A DNA stretch of 64,000 bases from Intestinicryptomonas porci (GCF_033971905.1 NZ_JALBUT010000009.1:51018-115017); one strand, 5' to 3'. Counted from the first letter of the stretch, positions 26,503 to 34,264 are shown. Translations and numbers: made by a program. Notes: generated by a model not told the origin, from the letters alone.

Positions 26503-27255
26503 TTAAGCGGATTCAAGGTGTCAGACTAAATCAAAATGGGACATTTCAAAAAATCCATTCGCAAGGAGAAAACGCCCTGCCGAACGTCCCTGCCGTTTCT
26601 CGGCGTTTAATAGATTCCTTGCATACCCCCTCTGTATATGACGCCGAATTTAATCCGCCAATAAACGTCGTCTTTTGCCCGTTAAAGGCGTTCTATTGCC
26701 GAATATGAGTCCTTGAATTCATAAGTCGCCCCGAGTTCGTATAGAGCCATTAAACGGCTTTGCTTTGGTGCATGGAGAATCTCGTCAGCTCGATGAGCCG
26801 ACCGCACCTTTCGCACCTGTGGAGAATCGGTGAAACGGGAGTATATACCTACGGTATATATACTCTCCCTGTTTCCCCGTTTCCCCACTAACGGTGCGAT
26901 AGGGAAAATAATATTCCCCGTTTCCCCGTTTATCTGTTTCCCCAGAGAAACAGAGAAACGAAACTGCGCCATTTTCCCCGTTTCTCCGCATCATAGCGAA
27001 CCTGTCTGTGAAGCGGTGGTTGCGCAGAGATGAGAGAAACCTACCAACCGCGCCCTTCGCGCCTTGTGAAGTTGTGAATTTGGGGGATATACCTACGGTA
27101 TATATCTCCCCCTAATTTCACAGCTCCACAGACGGGCGCGATGGGTGAAAAAGAAAATACCCCCAACTTCACAGTCCTAATTTCACTGGTGAAGTTAAAT
27201 AGAAATTGGGTTAAATTCACAACTTCACCACGCCATAGCTAACATCTCCCGAAGG
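26503..27255. ncRNA. Candidate large structured RNA (or structured packaging/replication site) with a tandem covarying module
   Basis: No long coding frame looks real here, but many stems do. Stems: GCGGATT (26507) with AATCCGC (26652); GCAAGGA (26561) with TCCTTGC (26616), enclosing AAACGCC (26570) with GGCGTTT (26602). Then two copies of one module about 246 nt apart: outer stem CGCACC/GGTGCG in copy 1 (26812 and 26893) and CGCGCC/GGCGCG in copy 2 (27058 and 27135), and a long inner hairpin closed by ATACC-TAC-GGTAT in both. Sequences differ but pairing is kept, including an A-U to G-C change. Further hairpins follow each (for example 26927-26960). The strand is unknown. It lies between terS and tRNA-Arg. 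Confidence 0.55.
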
Positions 27256-27288
27256 TCTTGTAATCAGTGGATTCATGAGGCATAATAC

Positions 27289-27453
27289 TTGCCCACTAAC
27301 GGAGATTGGTTTTATTTCACCAACGAGCGCTTCACCATGGAACTCGACCCATATCGCCAACCTTGTGAATTTAACGTCATAGACTATTTCACAGAACCCG
27401 ATAACTTGTCCAAATGGTTGGACAACCTGCTAGGGATAGAACAGGTGGAATAA
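27289..27453 (+). CDS. Small acidic-aromatic protein, unknown
   Basis: 54 codons from TTG, or 38 from the ATG at 27337. The protein has coding-like composition: DWFYFTNERFTMELDPYRQP, then CEFNVIDYFTEPDNLSKWLD and LLGIEQVE. It sits between the structured region and the tRNA-Arg flank. No family recognised and no clear ribosome-binding site. Confidence 0.4.
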   Translation: MPTNGDWFYFTNERFTMELDPYRQPCEFNVIDYFTEPDNLSKWLDNLLGIEQVE

Positions 27454-27455
27454 AA

Positions 27456-27775
27456 GAGAATTTTTTAGAAATAGATTTTGCCTAAGTGAAGTTTCGCCCT
27501 CCGCCTGTTCCCTTCGGGGCGTTCGGGTCGCAACTCCACTGCCGGCAAAAAAGGGAAAATAGGTAAAATAGGCAAATAGATAAATAGGTAAGTATTTTTC
27601 CAGAATGGCAGGAAAGGTTTTCCATTTAAATAGGCCATCGGTGGCAAAAATGGTAAGGAATTGGGAAGGATTTTACCAAAATTTTAGTCAATTATTAAGG
27701 ACTTACGCAATTATGCCGGTAAACTCAACGAATCTCTTCCTGTTTGCAATTCGCTAATTTAGAGAAACTTACCCG
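27456..27775 (-). repeat. Copy of the tRNA-Arg downstream region (inverted relative to 34249-34569)
   Basis: Reading the minus strand out of the intact tRNA-Arg, the sequence matches the plus strand after the split tRNA 3' half: shared blocks include CGCGGGTA, CATAAT-GCGTAAGTCC, AATTGAC, GCCGGCAGTGGAGTT, CCGAACGCCCCGAAGGGA and AAACTTCACTTAGGCAAAAT. Together with the tRNA this makes a diverged inverted repeat of about 390 bp across 6.4 kb. No gene is seen in it. Confidence 0.8.
27557..27587 (-). repeat. CTATTT array A (8-8-9 spacing)
   Basis: Four CTATTT hexamers on the minus strand starting 8, 8 and 9 bp apart, about 190 bp beyond the 3' end of the intact tRNA-Arg. Confidence 0.7.
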
Positions 27776-27847
27776 CGCCCCCACGTGGAATCGAACCACG
27801 ATTTAGCGTTTAGGAAACGCCCGTTCTATCCGTTGAACTACAGGGGC
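27776..27847 (-). tRNA. tRNA-Arg(CCU), intact copy inside the element
   Basis: 72 nt: acceptor GCCCCTG/TGGGGGC, D arm GTTC-AACGGATA-GAAC, anticodon arm GGCGT-TTCCTAA-ACGCT with anticodon CCT, T arm CGTGG-TTCGATT-CCACG, discriminator G, no encoded CCA. Its two halves are identical to the split chromosomal halves at 13609-13646 and 34208-34248. It is on the opposite strand to them and should supply tRNA-Arg(CCU) function while the element is integrated. A TTGACT box lies 37 bp upstream. Confidence 0.95.
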
Positions 27848-27928
27848 GGGATAAAGAAAGCATGAGACCAGATGTCGGTTTGAAAGTCAACTAAATTTCA
27901 AGTTTTATGCGCATTGCAACCTATTGGT

Positions 27929-27959
27929 CTATTTCACCTATTTACCTATTTGCCTATTT
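27929..27959 (+). repeat. CTATTT array B (9-8-8 spacing)
   Basis: Four CTATTT hexamers starting 9, 8 and 8 bp apart, about 80 bp upstream of the tRNA-Arg 5' end. Confidence 0.7.
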
Positions 27960-27984
27960 TCTCCCCGACTGGCAGGTCTCACAC

Positions 27985-28015
27985 CTATTTATCTATTTCC
28001 CTATTTTCCCTATTT
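27985..28015 (+). repeat. CTATTT array C (8-8-9 spacing)
   Basis: Four CTATTT hexamers starting 8, 8 and 9 bp apart, ending just outside the DUF3987 stop codon. Confidence 0.7.
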
Positions 28016-28016
28016 G

Positions 28017-29477
28017 CTAAAACAGATCGTCGTCATCGTCGGTTTCGATGCCAAGCGCCTGTTTTGCGTCGGATAGTCTATCTTTCAAAACGACGTATCT
28101 TCCTTTGCCTTTTTTGACGATTTCGTAAAGGTCAGGGAACGTATGGACGATAAATTCTACACGTTCAGACCGAAGGCTTGAATACTGGTCGAAAAAGCTG
28201 ATTTTTTTGTATAAGCCGTCGTTTTGGCGAATCATGGCGTCCATTTTTGCCCTGTCGTTTTCGATTTCTGGAAGCATTCCGCTTGAGAACAAAACAACCG
28301 AAACGCAGGTTGAATACGATACAACCCTGCATGCGCGTTTTGCGATGTCGGCAGTGATGCGGTCCGCGCCTTCCGCCTGCGCGAAAATGACCGCAAGCCT
28401 GATTGCGTTTTCCCTTGCCTTGCCAAGCAAAGAAGCCTGCGTGCGCAGTTTGCCGTTCATGAGTTCCGTGTTGAATGCGTCGAAGTCCCAAAAATACTCG
28501 AAGGCGTCTTGGTCGGTGTCAAACCAGACTGGCAAGCCTTTCTTGCGGGTTTGGTAAGTCTCCGCAAGAAGCGTTTCCCATTTGAGAATTGCGGATTCGT
28601 CAAGCGGGATAATTTCTTTCGAGTCTGGAATGGCCTTTGGCGCGCCCTTGCAATAGAGGAATCTTCCAAGAAACCCGCTGCCGATAAAGCTGCCTTTGTT
28701 CTTTGAGACGATGGTGTCGATGACGTCGTTTTGCACCATCCAAAGCAGGGAAATGCAGGGGTTGGGAACGCTTGAAATCCCGTTTACAATTCGGTTGTGC
28801 TTTATAGGCTCGCCGCACCAGCCGCTGTTTAGCGTTTCGGTGTCGTCGCCCTGCTTGCGATAGTTGCCCGCCACAATATAGATGCTGTCGCGGGCTTCCT
28901 CGCATACCGAAAAGATTTCGCCGCCGCTTGCTTCCATCGCCTTTATCATGGCTTCCGACGTCGAATTTTTCACGATAAAGTCGGGGTTTCTCGGAAGTTT
29001 GGGCGTGTCCGCAATTTCGTCGTCAAAGCCCAATTTGTCCTCGCCGTTAAGCTTGTCCTGCATGAGCTTTGCCTTCGCTTTCTTGAATTTCTCAAGCTCC
29101 TTTTCGTATTCGGAGATTTCGCCAAGAACCCTTCTTTCCAAGTTGGAGAAAAGGGCTCGAATGCTCGCGCTTTTGCCAGTGGAGCTTTCGCCCACACCGA
29201 GGACAAAGATATTCCCAGTTTGAGTGTATCCGCCGCTTACTGCGTTTTTCGCCTTGAACACTCTGCCCATAGCGCCGCTTAAAATTCCGCAGGCGCAGAA
29301 GCAAAGAAGCTCCATTGGCAGATTTCTGCCAACGGAATACGTCCTTGCGACGTCGCGGATAGCTCTCGGAAATGCGTCAATGGGGCATTCGCTTTCGTAA
29401 AACTCTTTGTAGGCTTCCGAAAGCGTCTCCATGGTCGCAAAAAATTGCGGAGTTTTTTGTTCTACAAACCTAGACAT
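28017..29477 (-). CDS. DUF3987 helicase/primase-associated protein
   Basis: 486 residues from the ATG preceded by GAGGTGG (MSRFVEQKTPQFFATMETLS). DUF3987 marks: FPRAIRDVARTYSVGRNLPMELLC near the N-terminus, a P-loop-like GVGESSTGKSASIRALF (GESSTGKS), NSTSEAMIKAMEASGGEIF with EEARD (acidic Walker B-like region), the GFLGRFLY motif and an acidic end. Such proteins accompany replication modules of satellites and integrative elements and are thought to be DNA-dependent ATPases. It overlaps the RepA-like gene by 8 nt in a three-gene operon alpA-repA-DUF3987. Confidence 0.85.
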   Translation of the reverse strand: MSRFVEQKTPQFFATMETLSEAYKEFYESECPIDAFPRAIRDVARTYSVGRNLPMELLCFCACGILSGAMGRVFKAKNAVSGGYTQTGNIFVLGVGESSTGKSASIRALFSNLERRVLGEISEYEKELEKFKKAKAKLMQDKLNGEDKLGFDDEIADTPKLPRNPDFIVKNSTSEAMIKAMEASGGEIFSVCEEARDSIYIVAGNYRKQGDDTETLNSGWCGEPIKHNRIVNGISSVPNPCISLLWMVQNDVIDTIVSKNKGSFIGSGFLGRFLYCKGAPKAIPDSKEIIPLDESAILKWETLLAETYQTRKKGLPVWFDTDQDAFEYFWDFDAFNTELMNGKLRTQASLLGKARENAIRLAVIFAQAEGADRITADIAKRACRVVSYSTCVSVVLFSSGMLPEIENDRAKMDAMIRQNDGLYKKISFFDQYSSLRSERVEFIVHTFPDLYEIVKKGKGRYVVLKDRLSDAKQALGIETDDDDDLF

Positions 29478-30255
29478 TTTCCACCTCTTCCCAAGCTGTG
29501 TTGCCGTTTTGGCATTGCGCGATGAGCGTCTGAGAAATTTCGGAATCCTCAAACGGCTTATAATGCCTGAACGAGAAAACCGACTCCTCTTTCGTCCCCA
29601 CGAGCGCCGACATTAAGTTCGCGTAAACCCCGATTGCCTTTCCGCCCATGCACCATTTTGCGGGGTGAAACCTTTTGCTCCAAAACATCGGCTTGTCGAA
29701 GTGGTGGATCAAGACCATTGCGAAGTTGTGCTTCGATTTTAGCCCATTTATTTTGCAAAAGAGGTCGGCAACCGCCGCATGGTCTGAAAAGTTACAATGC
29801 ACAAACGACGACAGCGAATCCACAATTACCACATCGTACTTGCCCGCGCTTAAAGAGGCGTCCAGTTTCGATATGAATTCGTCCACCGAATAGTAGCGGC
29901 CTGTTTTGCAGACGATGCGCAGGTTTTCGTTTAGCCTGTCAGCGTTCGGCTTCTCGTCGAGCGCGAACTGCGAGACAATCCCGCGAAAATAAATCTTCTC
30001 GTCGATAATCGGATTTTCGTTGTGGAGCAAAAGCGTTTTGGCGGGCTTAAAAATTTCAAGCCCCAGCGTTTTTTCTCCAAAAGCGAGCCCGAGGGCAAGC
30101 TGCATGGCAAGAACGCTTTTGCCGATTCCTGCCGCGCCCGAAATTACCCACGTCTGCCCTTTGCTTAAAAAGTCCTTCTCGATTATAACGCCGTCAAAAC
30201 CGAAAATGGATTCGTTTTCTTCGCCTAAAATTTGGCTTATAGTGCGGATTTTCAT
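29470..30255 (-). CDS. RepA-like AAA/RecA-fold ATPase
   Basis: 261 residues from the ATG preceded by AAAGGTG (MKIRTISQILGEENESIFGF). The RecA-type core has Walker A GAAGIGKS (40-47), Walker B YDVVIVDSLSSF, and MVLIHHFDKP, as in hexameric plasmid RepA (RSF1010) helicases. These unwind replication origins in plasmids and satellites. The gene lies 4 nt after the excisionase-like gene and overlaps DUF3987, so all three are made together. The origin they would act on is not certain; the repeat clusters near 27.5-28.0 kb are candidates. Confidence 0.87.
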   Translation of the reverse strand: MKIRTISQILGEENESIFGFDGVIIEKDFLSKGQTWVISGAAGIGKSVLAMQLALGLAFGEKTLGLEIFKPAKTLLLHNENPIIDEKIYFRGIVSQFALDEKPNADRLNENLRIVCKTGRYYSVDEFISKLDASLSAGKYDVVIVDSLSSFVHCNFSDHAAVADLFCKINGLKSKHNFAMVLIHHFDKPMFWSKRFHPAKWCMGGKAIGVYANLMSALVGTKEESVFSFRHYKPFEDSEISQTLIAQCQNGNTAWEEVENV

Positions 30256-30259
30256 AATG

Positions 30260-30508
30260 CTATTCACCTTTCTTCGCCGACGGGCGAACTATAAAACAAT
30301 GCTCAAGCAAGACATCGCAATCGCTTTTCTTGTATCGAATGCATTTGCCTGAAAGCCGATAACTGGGCAATTTCCCCTGCCTACGAAGTTGCTCAATGAA
30401 GGTTGTTCCAATATTGAGATATTGCGCAACCTCCGCGCGGGTAAAAAGCCTGTCGCTTGCGTCAGACTGCGTTAATGTTTGTGTTTTTTCGTATTTTCTT
30501 TTTCCCAT
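30260..30508 (-). CDS. AlpA/excisionase-like MerR-type DNA-binding protein
   Basis: 82 residues from ATG (MGKRKYEKTQTLTQ). The core RLFTRAEVAQYLNIGTTFIEQLRRQGKLPSYRLSG ... RYKKSDCDVLLE is the short winged helix-turn-helix of the excisionase family. It heads the operon with RepA and DUF3987. In PICI-type satellites AlpA controls excision and replication, so this gene is the likely switch of the element. Upstream (30509-30880) is an AT-rich gap. Confidence 0.85.
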   Translation of the reverse strand: MGKRKYEKTQTLTQSDASDRLFTRAEVAQYLNIGTTFIEQLRRQGKLPSYRLSGKCIRYKKSDCDVLLEHCFIVRPSAKKGE

Positions 30509-30880
30509 ACACAAAATAACGCCGTGTCAAAATTTTCAAAAAATAAACTGTCGTAAATTTGCACAAAAAAGAATTGGTATGCGGAAAAACGACACAAAAA
30601 TAAAAGTGTGTCGTTTTTAGATTATATGGCGCAAAAATATTTGGCAAAAATTGCTTGAATGGGTGAAATGTATCACTGGTGTTACAAGTGGAATCCCAAA
30701 ATATAAACTTCCATTTTCCGCAAAATTTACCGCGTGTTTCGTTTTTTATATCATTTATTTATCCTATTGAAAAACAGCCAAATAAAAATTCTCAAATAGG
30801 CTATTATCAAATGGTAATGGGATTAAAAATAAATGGATTATGCGCTTGATTTGAAACGCTTTTTATGTATTTTTCGTTTC
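30509..30880. promoter_or_regulatory. Divergent control region between alpA-like and DUF6088 genes
   Basis: About 370 AT-rich bases between divergent genes, including a short in-frame extension that would lengthen the DUF6088 protein by 16 residues if the ATG at 30833 is used. It must hold both promoters; I see no decisive box or long repeat. Confidence 0.4.
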
Positions 30881-31597
30881 ATGGTAAAGCGGACAGTAGA
30901 GGAACAAATTCTTAGAACAATCAGTTTTTTGGAAAGCGGCAGGGTATTTTCGTCAACAGATTTTGCGGACATCGCAAACCAAAACACAATCAGAACGGCG
31001 TTAAGGCGTCTTACTCTGGCAAAGAAAATCGACGCTCTTGGGCATTCTCTATATTATAAGCGAATCTGCACAAAAGAATTTCCCTATGGATATAGGCCAA
31101 AACATCAATCCATTGCCAATGCCATAGCGCGAAGATTCTCTTGGAAGATTTTTCCGACGTTAGCAGATACCTTTGCGTATTTTGGCTTAGACAAAAGCGG
31201 CGATTTTGTATTTCCAAGCACTGGTCCAAACAAAAAATTTGAGTTTGATCTGTTTGAATATCCAAGACCGGTAGAATTTAGGCATATCCCGCTTAAATTG
31301 TCCCGAATTGCCGACAAGAAAGCCTTTATGTACGTCCAAGCCCTTGTAGCCTTGGGCGAAGATTCCGAAGAAATGAAGCGCATATTTGCAAAGACTTACA
31401 CAGAGGATTTAAGAACAGTCATCAGAAAAATAACCTATGCGCCGCTAAGAATCCAGAATGTGTTTTTAAAAGAGCTTAAATCGAGGGATAACGGCAAGTC
31501 GGCTTCGGAGAATGCGAATGCTGAAAACATCAACAACGCCTTTAATAAAGTGCAAGAACTCCGAACCCTTGCCAGAATATTTCGTAGCTTGTCATAG
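30881..31597 (+). CDS. DUF6088 / AbiEi-like winged-helix protein
   Basis: 238 residues from ATG (MVKRTVEEQILRTISFLESG); an ATG 48 nt upstream is an alternative. The N-terminal part (GRVFSSTDFADIANQNTIRTALRRLTLAKKIDALGHSLYY) is the winged helix of DUF6088, related to AbiEi-type antitoxin/repressor proteins. The rest is a mixed alpha/beta domain and a helical tail. No AbiEii nucleotidyltransferase toxin follows; the next gene, 73 nt later, is a Fic protein. It may repress its own locus or act as partner to Fic. Confidence 0.7.
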   Translation: MVKRTVEEQILRTISFLESGRVFSSTDFADIANQNTIRTALRRLTLAKKIDALGHSLYYKRICTKEFPYGYRPKHQSIANAIARRFSWKIFPTLADTFAYFGLDKSGDFVFPSTGPNKKFEFDLFEYPRPVEFRHIPLKLSRIADKKAFMYVQALVALGEDSEEMKRIFAKTYTEDLRTVIRKITYAPLRIQNVFLKELKSRDNGKSASENANAENINNAFNKVQELRTLARIFRSLS

Positions 31598-31670
31598 CTT
31601 GTACGCTACTTGTATGTTACTTGTATGTTTTTGCTTGAAATTTTCATAGGATTTTGCGATTATAACAAGC

Positions 31671-32642
31671 ATGGAATACTTTTATAATCCGCCATTTTCC
31701 ATAAGTGCCGACATGTTGAATCTTGTCGCGGAAATATCGGAGATGGTAGGCGCGCTTTCCGACGTCTCCGCGCCCATACATTTGCGCAAGGACAACAAAA
31801 TCCGCTCAATTCATTCGAGCCTTGCGATAGAAAACAACACGCTTTCTTTGGAGCAGGTAAGCGCGATTATAGACGGCAAAAAGGTGCTGGGGCTGAAGCG
31901 CGAAATTGACGAAGTAAAAAACGCCTACGCCTGCTACGGGCTAATCTCGCAGCTTTCGCCGCACAAGATTTCCGACTTGCTGAAAGCCCATGCCGCAATG
32001 ATGAGCGGTCTTGTCGAAAACAGCGGCAATTTTAGAACCGGCGGCGTTGCCGTTTTCAAGGGCGACGAAGTTGTCCACATGGCGCCGCCCGCAAGCGAAG
32101 TTCACGCGCTCATGGAGCGTTTGATGGGGTGGCTTAAAATGTCCGAAGTCCACCCTTTAATTAAAAGCTGCGTGTTCCATTATGAATTTGAGTTTATACA
32201 CCCGTTTGCGGACGGGAACGGCAGAATGGGGCGATTTTGGCAGAGCCTGATTTTAAGCAAATGGAACAAAATATTTTCATATTTGCCGATAGAAACGGTC
32301 ATTTATGAGAATCAACAGGAATATTACGATGTGTTGAACATCGCAAACAAGAACGGAAATTCAACCGAATTTGTCGAATTTATGCTTAAAGCCCTTAAAA
32401 AAGCCCTGCAACAGTTTGCCGCTCCCGCTCCCCATTCCGAGAACGAGTACATAGACAAGCTCATAAAGACCATGGGGAATCGGGAAATGTCCGCCATGGA
32501 AATCATGGCAAAATTGGGGCTGAAAAACCGCGCGAATTTCAGGAAGAACTATCTCGTGCCCGCATTGGACGGCAATTTTATTGTGCCAACGTCCAACATC
32601 AAAAACAATCCCCGCCAAAAATACCGACTGGCGAATAGATAG
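31671..32642 (+). CDS. Fic family protein with N-terminal inhibitory helix
   Basis: 323 residues. The Fic core has HPFADGNGRMGR (177-188), the canonical AMP-transfer motif. The N-terminal part has SLAIEN (50-55), fitting the (S/T)xxxE(G/N) inhibitory motif, so it is self-inhibited class II type. The C-terminus carries a winged helix (MSAMEIMAKLGLKNRANFRK), common in Fic proteins of islands. Such enzymes transfer AMP or similar groups to target proteins and can act as toxins. Target unknown. Located between the DUF6088 gene and the 42-bp repeats. Confidence 0.9.
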   Translation: MEYFYNPPFSISADMLNLVAEISEMVGALSDVSAPIHLRKDNKIRSIHSSLAIENNTLSLEQVSAIIDGKKVLGLKREIDEVKNAYACYGLISQLSPHKISDLLKAHAAMMSGLVENSGNFRTGGVAVFKGDEVVHMAPPASEVHALMERLMGWLKMSEVHPLIKSCVFHYEFEFIHPFADGNGRMGRFWQSLILSKWNKIFSYLPIETVIYENQQEYYDVLNIANKNGNSTEFVEFMLKALKKALQQFAAPAPHSENEYIDKLIKTMGNREMSAMEIMAKLGLKNRANFRKNYLVPALDGNFIVPTSNIKNNPRQKYRLANR

Positions 32643-32665
32643 CGGAGTAATGCAAAAACAAAGCA

Positions 32666-32790
32666 TTTTCTAAGAAAAAGGTCTCAACTTAGAAAAAGTA
32701 GATAGTATTTTCTAAGAAAGTGCCACCAACTTAGAAAATGCTGTCAGTGTTTTCTAAGAAAACGCCTTAACCTTAGAAAATGCCATTTTT
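32666..32790. repeat. Three direct repeats with a 42-bp period
   Basis: TTTTCTAAGAAA recurs at 32666, 32708 and 32750, exactly 42 bp apart; each is followed about 20 bp later by AAC(C)TTAGAAAA, so every unit is also a dyad (CTAAG ... CTTAG). They fill the gap between fic and the integrase end. They may be integrase/excisionase arm sites or a replication iteron. No spacer variation as in CRISPR and only three units. Confidence 0.85.
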
Positions 32791-32842
32791 GATATTCTCA
32801 TATTCCGCACATATGCGGAATTTGGAGTGCCCGCTGTTATTC

Positions 32843-34108
32843 TTATGGCAGAATATCGAAGTATTTTATGGCGTCCTTTTCGCGGGCAAGGCCGTTGTAG
32901 TGCTGTTTTAGGACATCTACGGCGTGTCCCATTTGCTCGGCTGTTAGGTATGCGTTCTTTGTCAGGGCGAGGTAGTAGGTCGCCGCTGAATGGCGCAGTC
33001 CGTTCTTTATCCAGTTGCCTTTGCCGAGGCTCTCGTGAAGCTTTTTTAACACTGGAACCTTTCGCCTTGTAAGAATCTTTTTCTTCGTGCCGAGATCCCA
33101 GACGTACGGTTCGAGCCATTTCGCCAAGTTTTCAGGAATTTTTACGATTCTGCGCGACGCCGTTTTTGTAATTTCGCTGTCGAGTATGATTTCTCGGTCG
33201 TCGAGCCTTATTTTGTCCCAAGTCAGCCTTTTTAGCTCGGCGTTGCGTATTCCTGTAAAGGCGGCTATGGCTGTAAACGCGCGGATTTCGCTTTGCGGCG
33301 GCGTGGAGTTTAGAATCCTGCGCACTTCTTCGGGCGTGAATATTTGGGGCGTTCTGCCCCTTGCTCGCCAGCTTTCCACTTTCTCAACGGGGTTTACGTC
33401 GAGCCAGTCCTGCATCTTGCAAAATTTGAAGAAGGAATAGAGCGTGCGCCTATATTCGTTTCTCGAATAAATCCCCAAGTCTTTCTGCGTCTCCTTGAAA
33501 ACCTTCATGGGGCGTCCGTCAACTGTCAGCGTGTCGCTGTCGTCGTATTCGCGCTTTTTGAGGTTTATGAGCCATTGGAAGATTTCCCTGCCAGTTATGA
33601 GCGAGACTATCCGTTCCTTACCGAAATCGCCCATGAAGCGGGCAAGAGTGCGCTCGACCCCCGTTACATATTCGCTCGACAGCTCCTTTTTCAAGAGCGT
33701 ATAGCAGTATTTGTCGATGGCGAAGTCCAAACTTGCGGAGCGTTCCTTTAGCTTTGCGAGCGATTTGTACTCCTCTATGGCTTGGCTTAGGCTTATGCCG
33801 TGCGCTTCCAAATCTTTCGTGAGCTTCACATAGGTGAGGGCTGCGTTTGTAAGCGACACCCGCAAGGGGGAGAGCAGCATCTTTGCCTCGACCAATTCGC
33901 GCTTGTCGTTTGGCGAAATCCTGTCGGCTTCGACGCCGAGCTTTTCGTCGTAAATGTTTTTCTCGCGGAAAAATTCGAGGGCTTCGGCTTCGGTTGAAAA
34001 CCTGCGCGCCCATCGTTTTTGCTTTTCTGTGTCGAAGTAGTAAACGACCCAGCGCTCGCGGTTTTTCTCAGCAACTTTTTTTGGAAAGGAAGGTGATCTG
34101 TTCTTCAT
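32843..34108 (-). CDS. int: Tyrosine-type integrase of the element
   Basis: 421 residues. A SAM-like core-binding domain (about 125-235) is followed by the catalytic domain with Arg288 (AAFTGIRNAELKRL), Arg372 and His373 (NGLRHSAATYY), His395 (QMGHAVDV) and the nucleophile Tyr404 (LKQHYNG). The first His of the usual HxLR box is Asn369, as seen in some integrases of this bacterial group. The gene reads away from the right attachment site and its start lies 100 bp from it, the classic placement. It should recombine the TTCCTAA cores. Confidence 0.93.
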   Translation of the reverse strand: MKNRSPSFPKKVAEKNRERWVVYYFDTEKQKRWARRFSTEAEALEFFREKNIYDEKLGVEADRISPNDKRELVEAKMLLSPLRVSLTNAALTYVKLTKDLEAHGISLSQAIEEYKSLAKLKERSASLDFAIDKYCYTLLKKELSSEYVTGVERTLARFMGDFGKERIVSLITGREIFQWLINLKKREYDDSDTLTVDGRPMKVFKETQKDLGIYSRNEYRRTLYSFFKFCKMQDWLDVNPVEKVESWRARGRTPQIFTPEEVRRILNSTPPQSEIRAFTAIAAFTGIRNAELKRLTWDKIRLDDREIILDSEITKTASRRIVKIPENLAKWLEPYVWDLGTKKKILTRRKVPVLKKLHESLGKGNWIKNGLRHSAATYYLALTKNAYLTAEQMGHAVDVLKQHYNGLAREKDAIKYFDILP

Positions 34109-34207
34109 GCCAAATCCTTTCCTGTCAAAAATGCGAAATGGTAAGGGATTGCCTTACCACTGCGAAAAAATCGCGCAAGTTGCTGTCAATTAACGATGTT
34201 CTATTTG

Positions 34208-34214
34208 TTCCTAA
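34208..34214 (+). other. attR core (anticodon loop TTCCTAA)
   Basis: Right copy of the 7-bp core, in direct orientation with 13640-13646. Confidence 0.8.
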
Positions 34215-34248
34215 ACGCTAAATCGTGGTTCGATTCCACGTGGGGGCG
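34208..34248 (+). pseudogene. 3' half of tRNA-Arg(CCU), split by element insertion (attR)
   Basis: 41 bases identical to the intact tRNA-Arg from the anticodon loop to the discriminator G: TTCCTAA, ACGCT, T arm CGTGG-TTCGATT-CCACG and TGGGGGCG. The left neighbour of the loop (ATTTG) is element sequence. It keeps its own downstream terminator. Confidence 0.93.
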
Positions 34249-34264
34249 CGGGTATGTTTTTGTT

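Larger units (their letters stand above)
13640..34214. mobile_element. Integrated satellite-like defence island in tRNA-Arg(CCU)
   Basis: The boundaries are two directly repeated 7-nt cores, TTCCTAA, at 13640-13646 and 34208-34214. Joining them would rebuild one complete tRNA-Arg(CCU) gene. Inside are a tyrosine integrase next to the right end, an AlpA-like excisionase, RepA-like and DUF3987 replication-type proteins, a lone terminase small subunit, an Mpi-like invertase, a type III restriction/helicase operon, Fic and DUF6088 proteins and a complete tRNA-Arg copy. There are no capsid, portal, large terminase or tail genes, nor conjugation genes, so it looks like a phage satellite (PICI-like) or integrative island that relies on a helper. 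Boundaries are seen directly; the class is inferred. Confidence 0.85.

Noticed and set aside
26682..27033. Minus- and plus-strand frames of 67-96 codons in the structured region
   Set aside because: They follow the repeat arms (for example runs of Gly-Glu-Thr-Gly from GGGGAAACGG) and exist on both strands, as expected for inverted repeats without coding function.
32666..32790. CRISPR array
   Set aside because: Only three units, the spaces between repeat cores are themselves related, and no cas genes are in the window.
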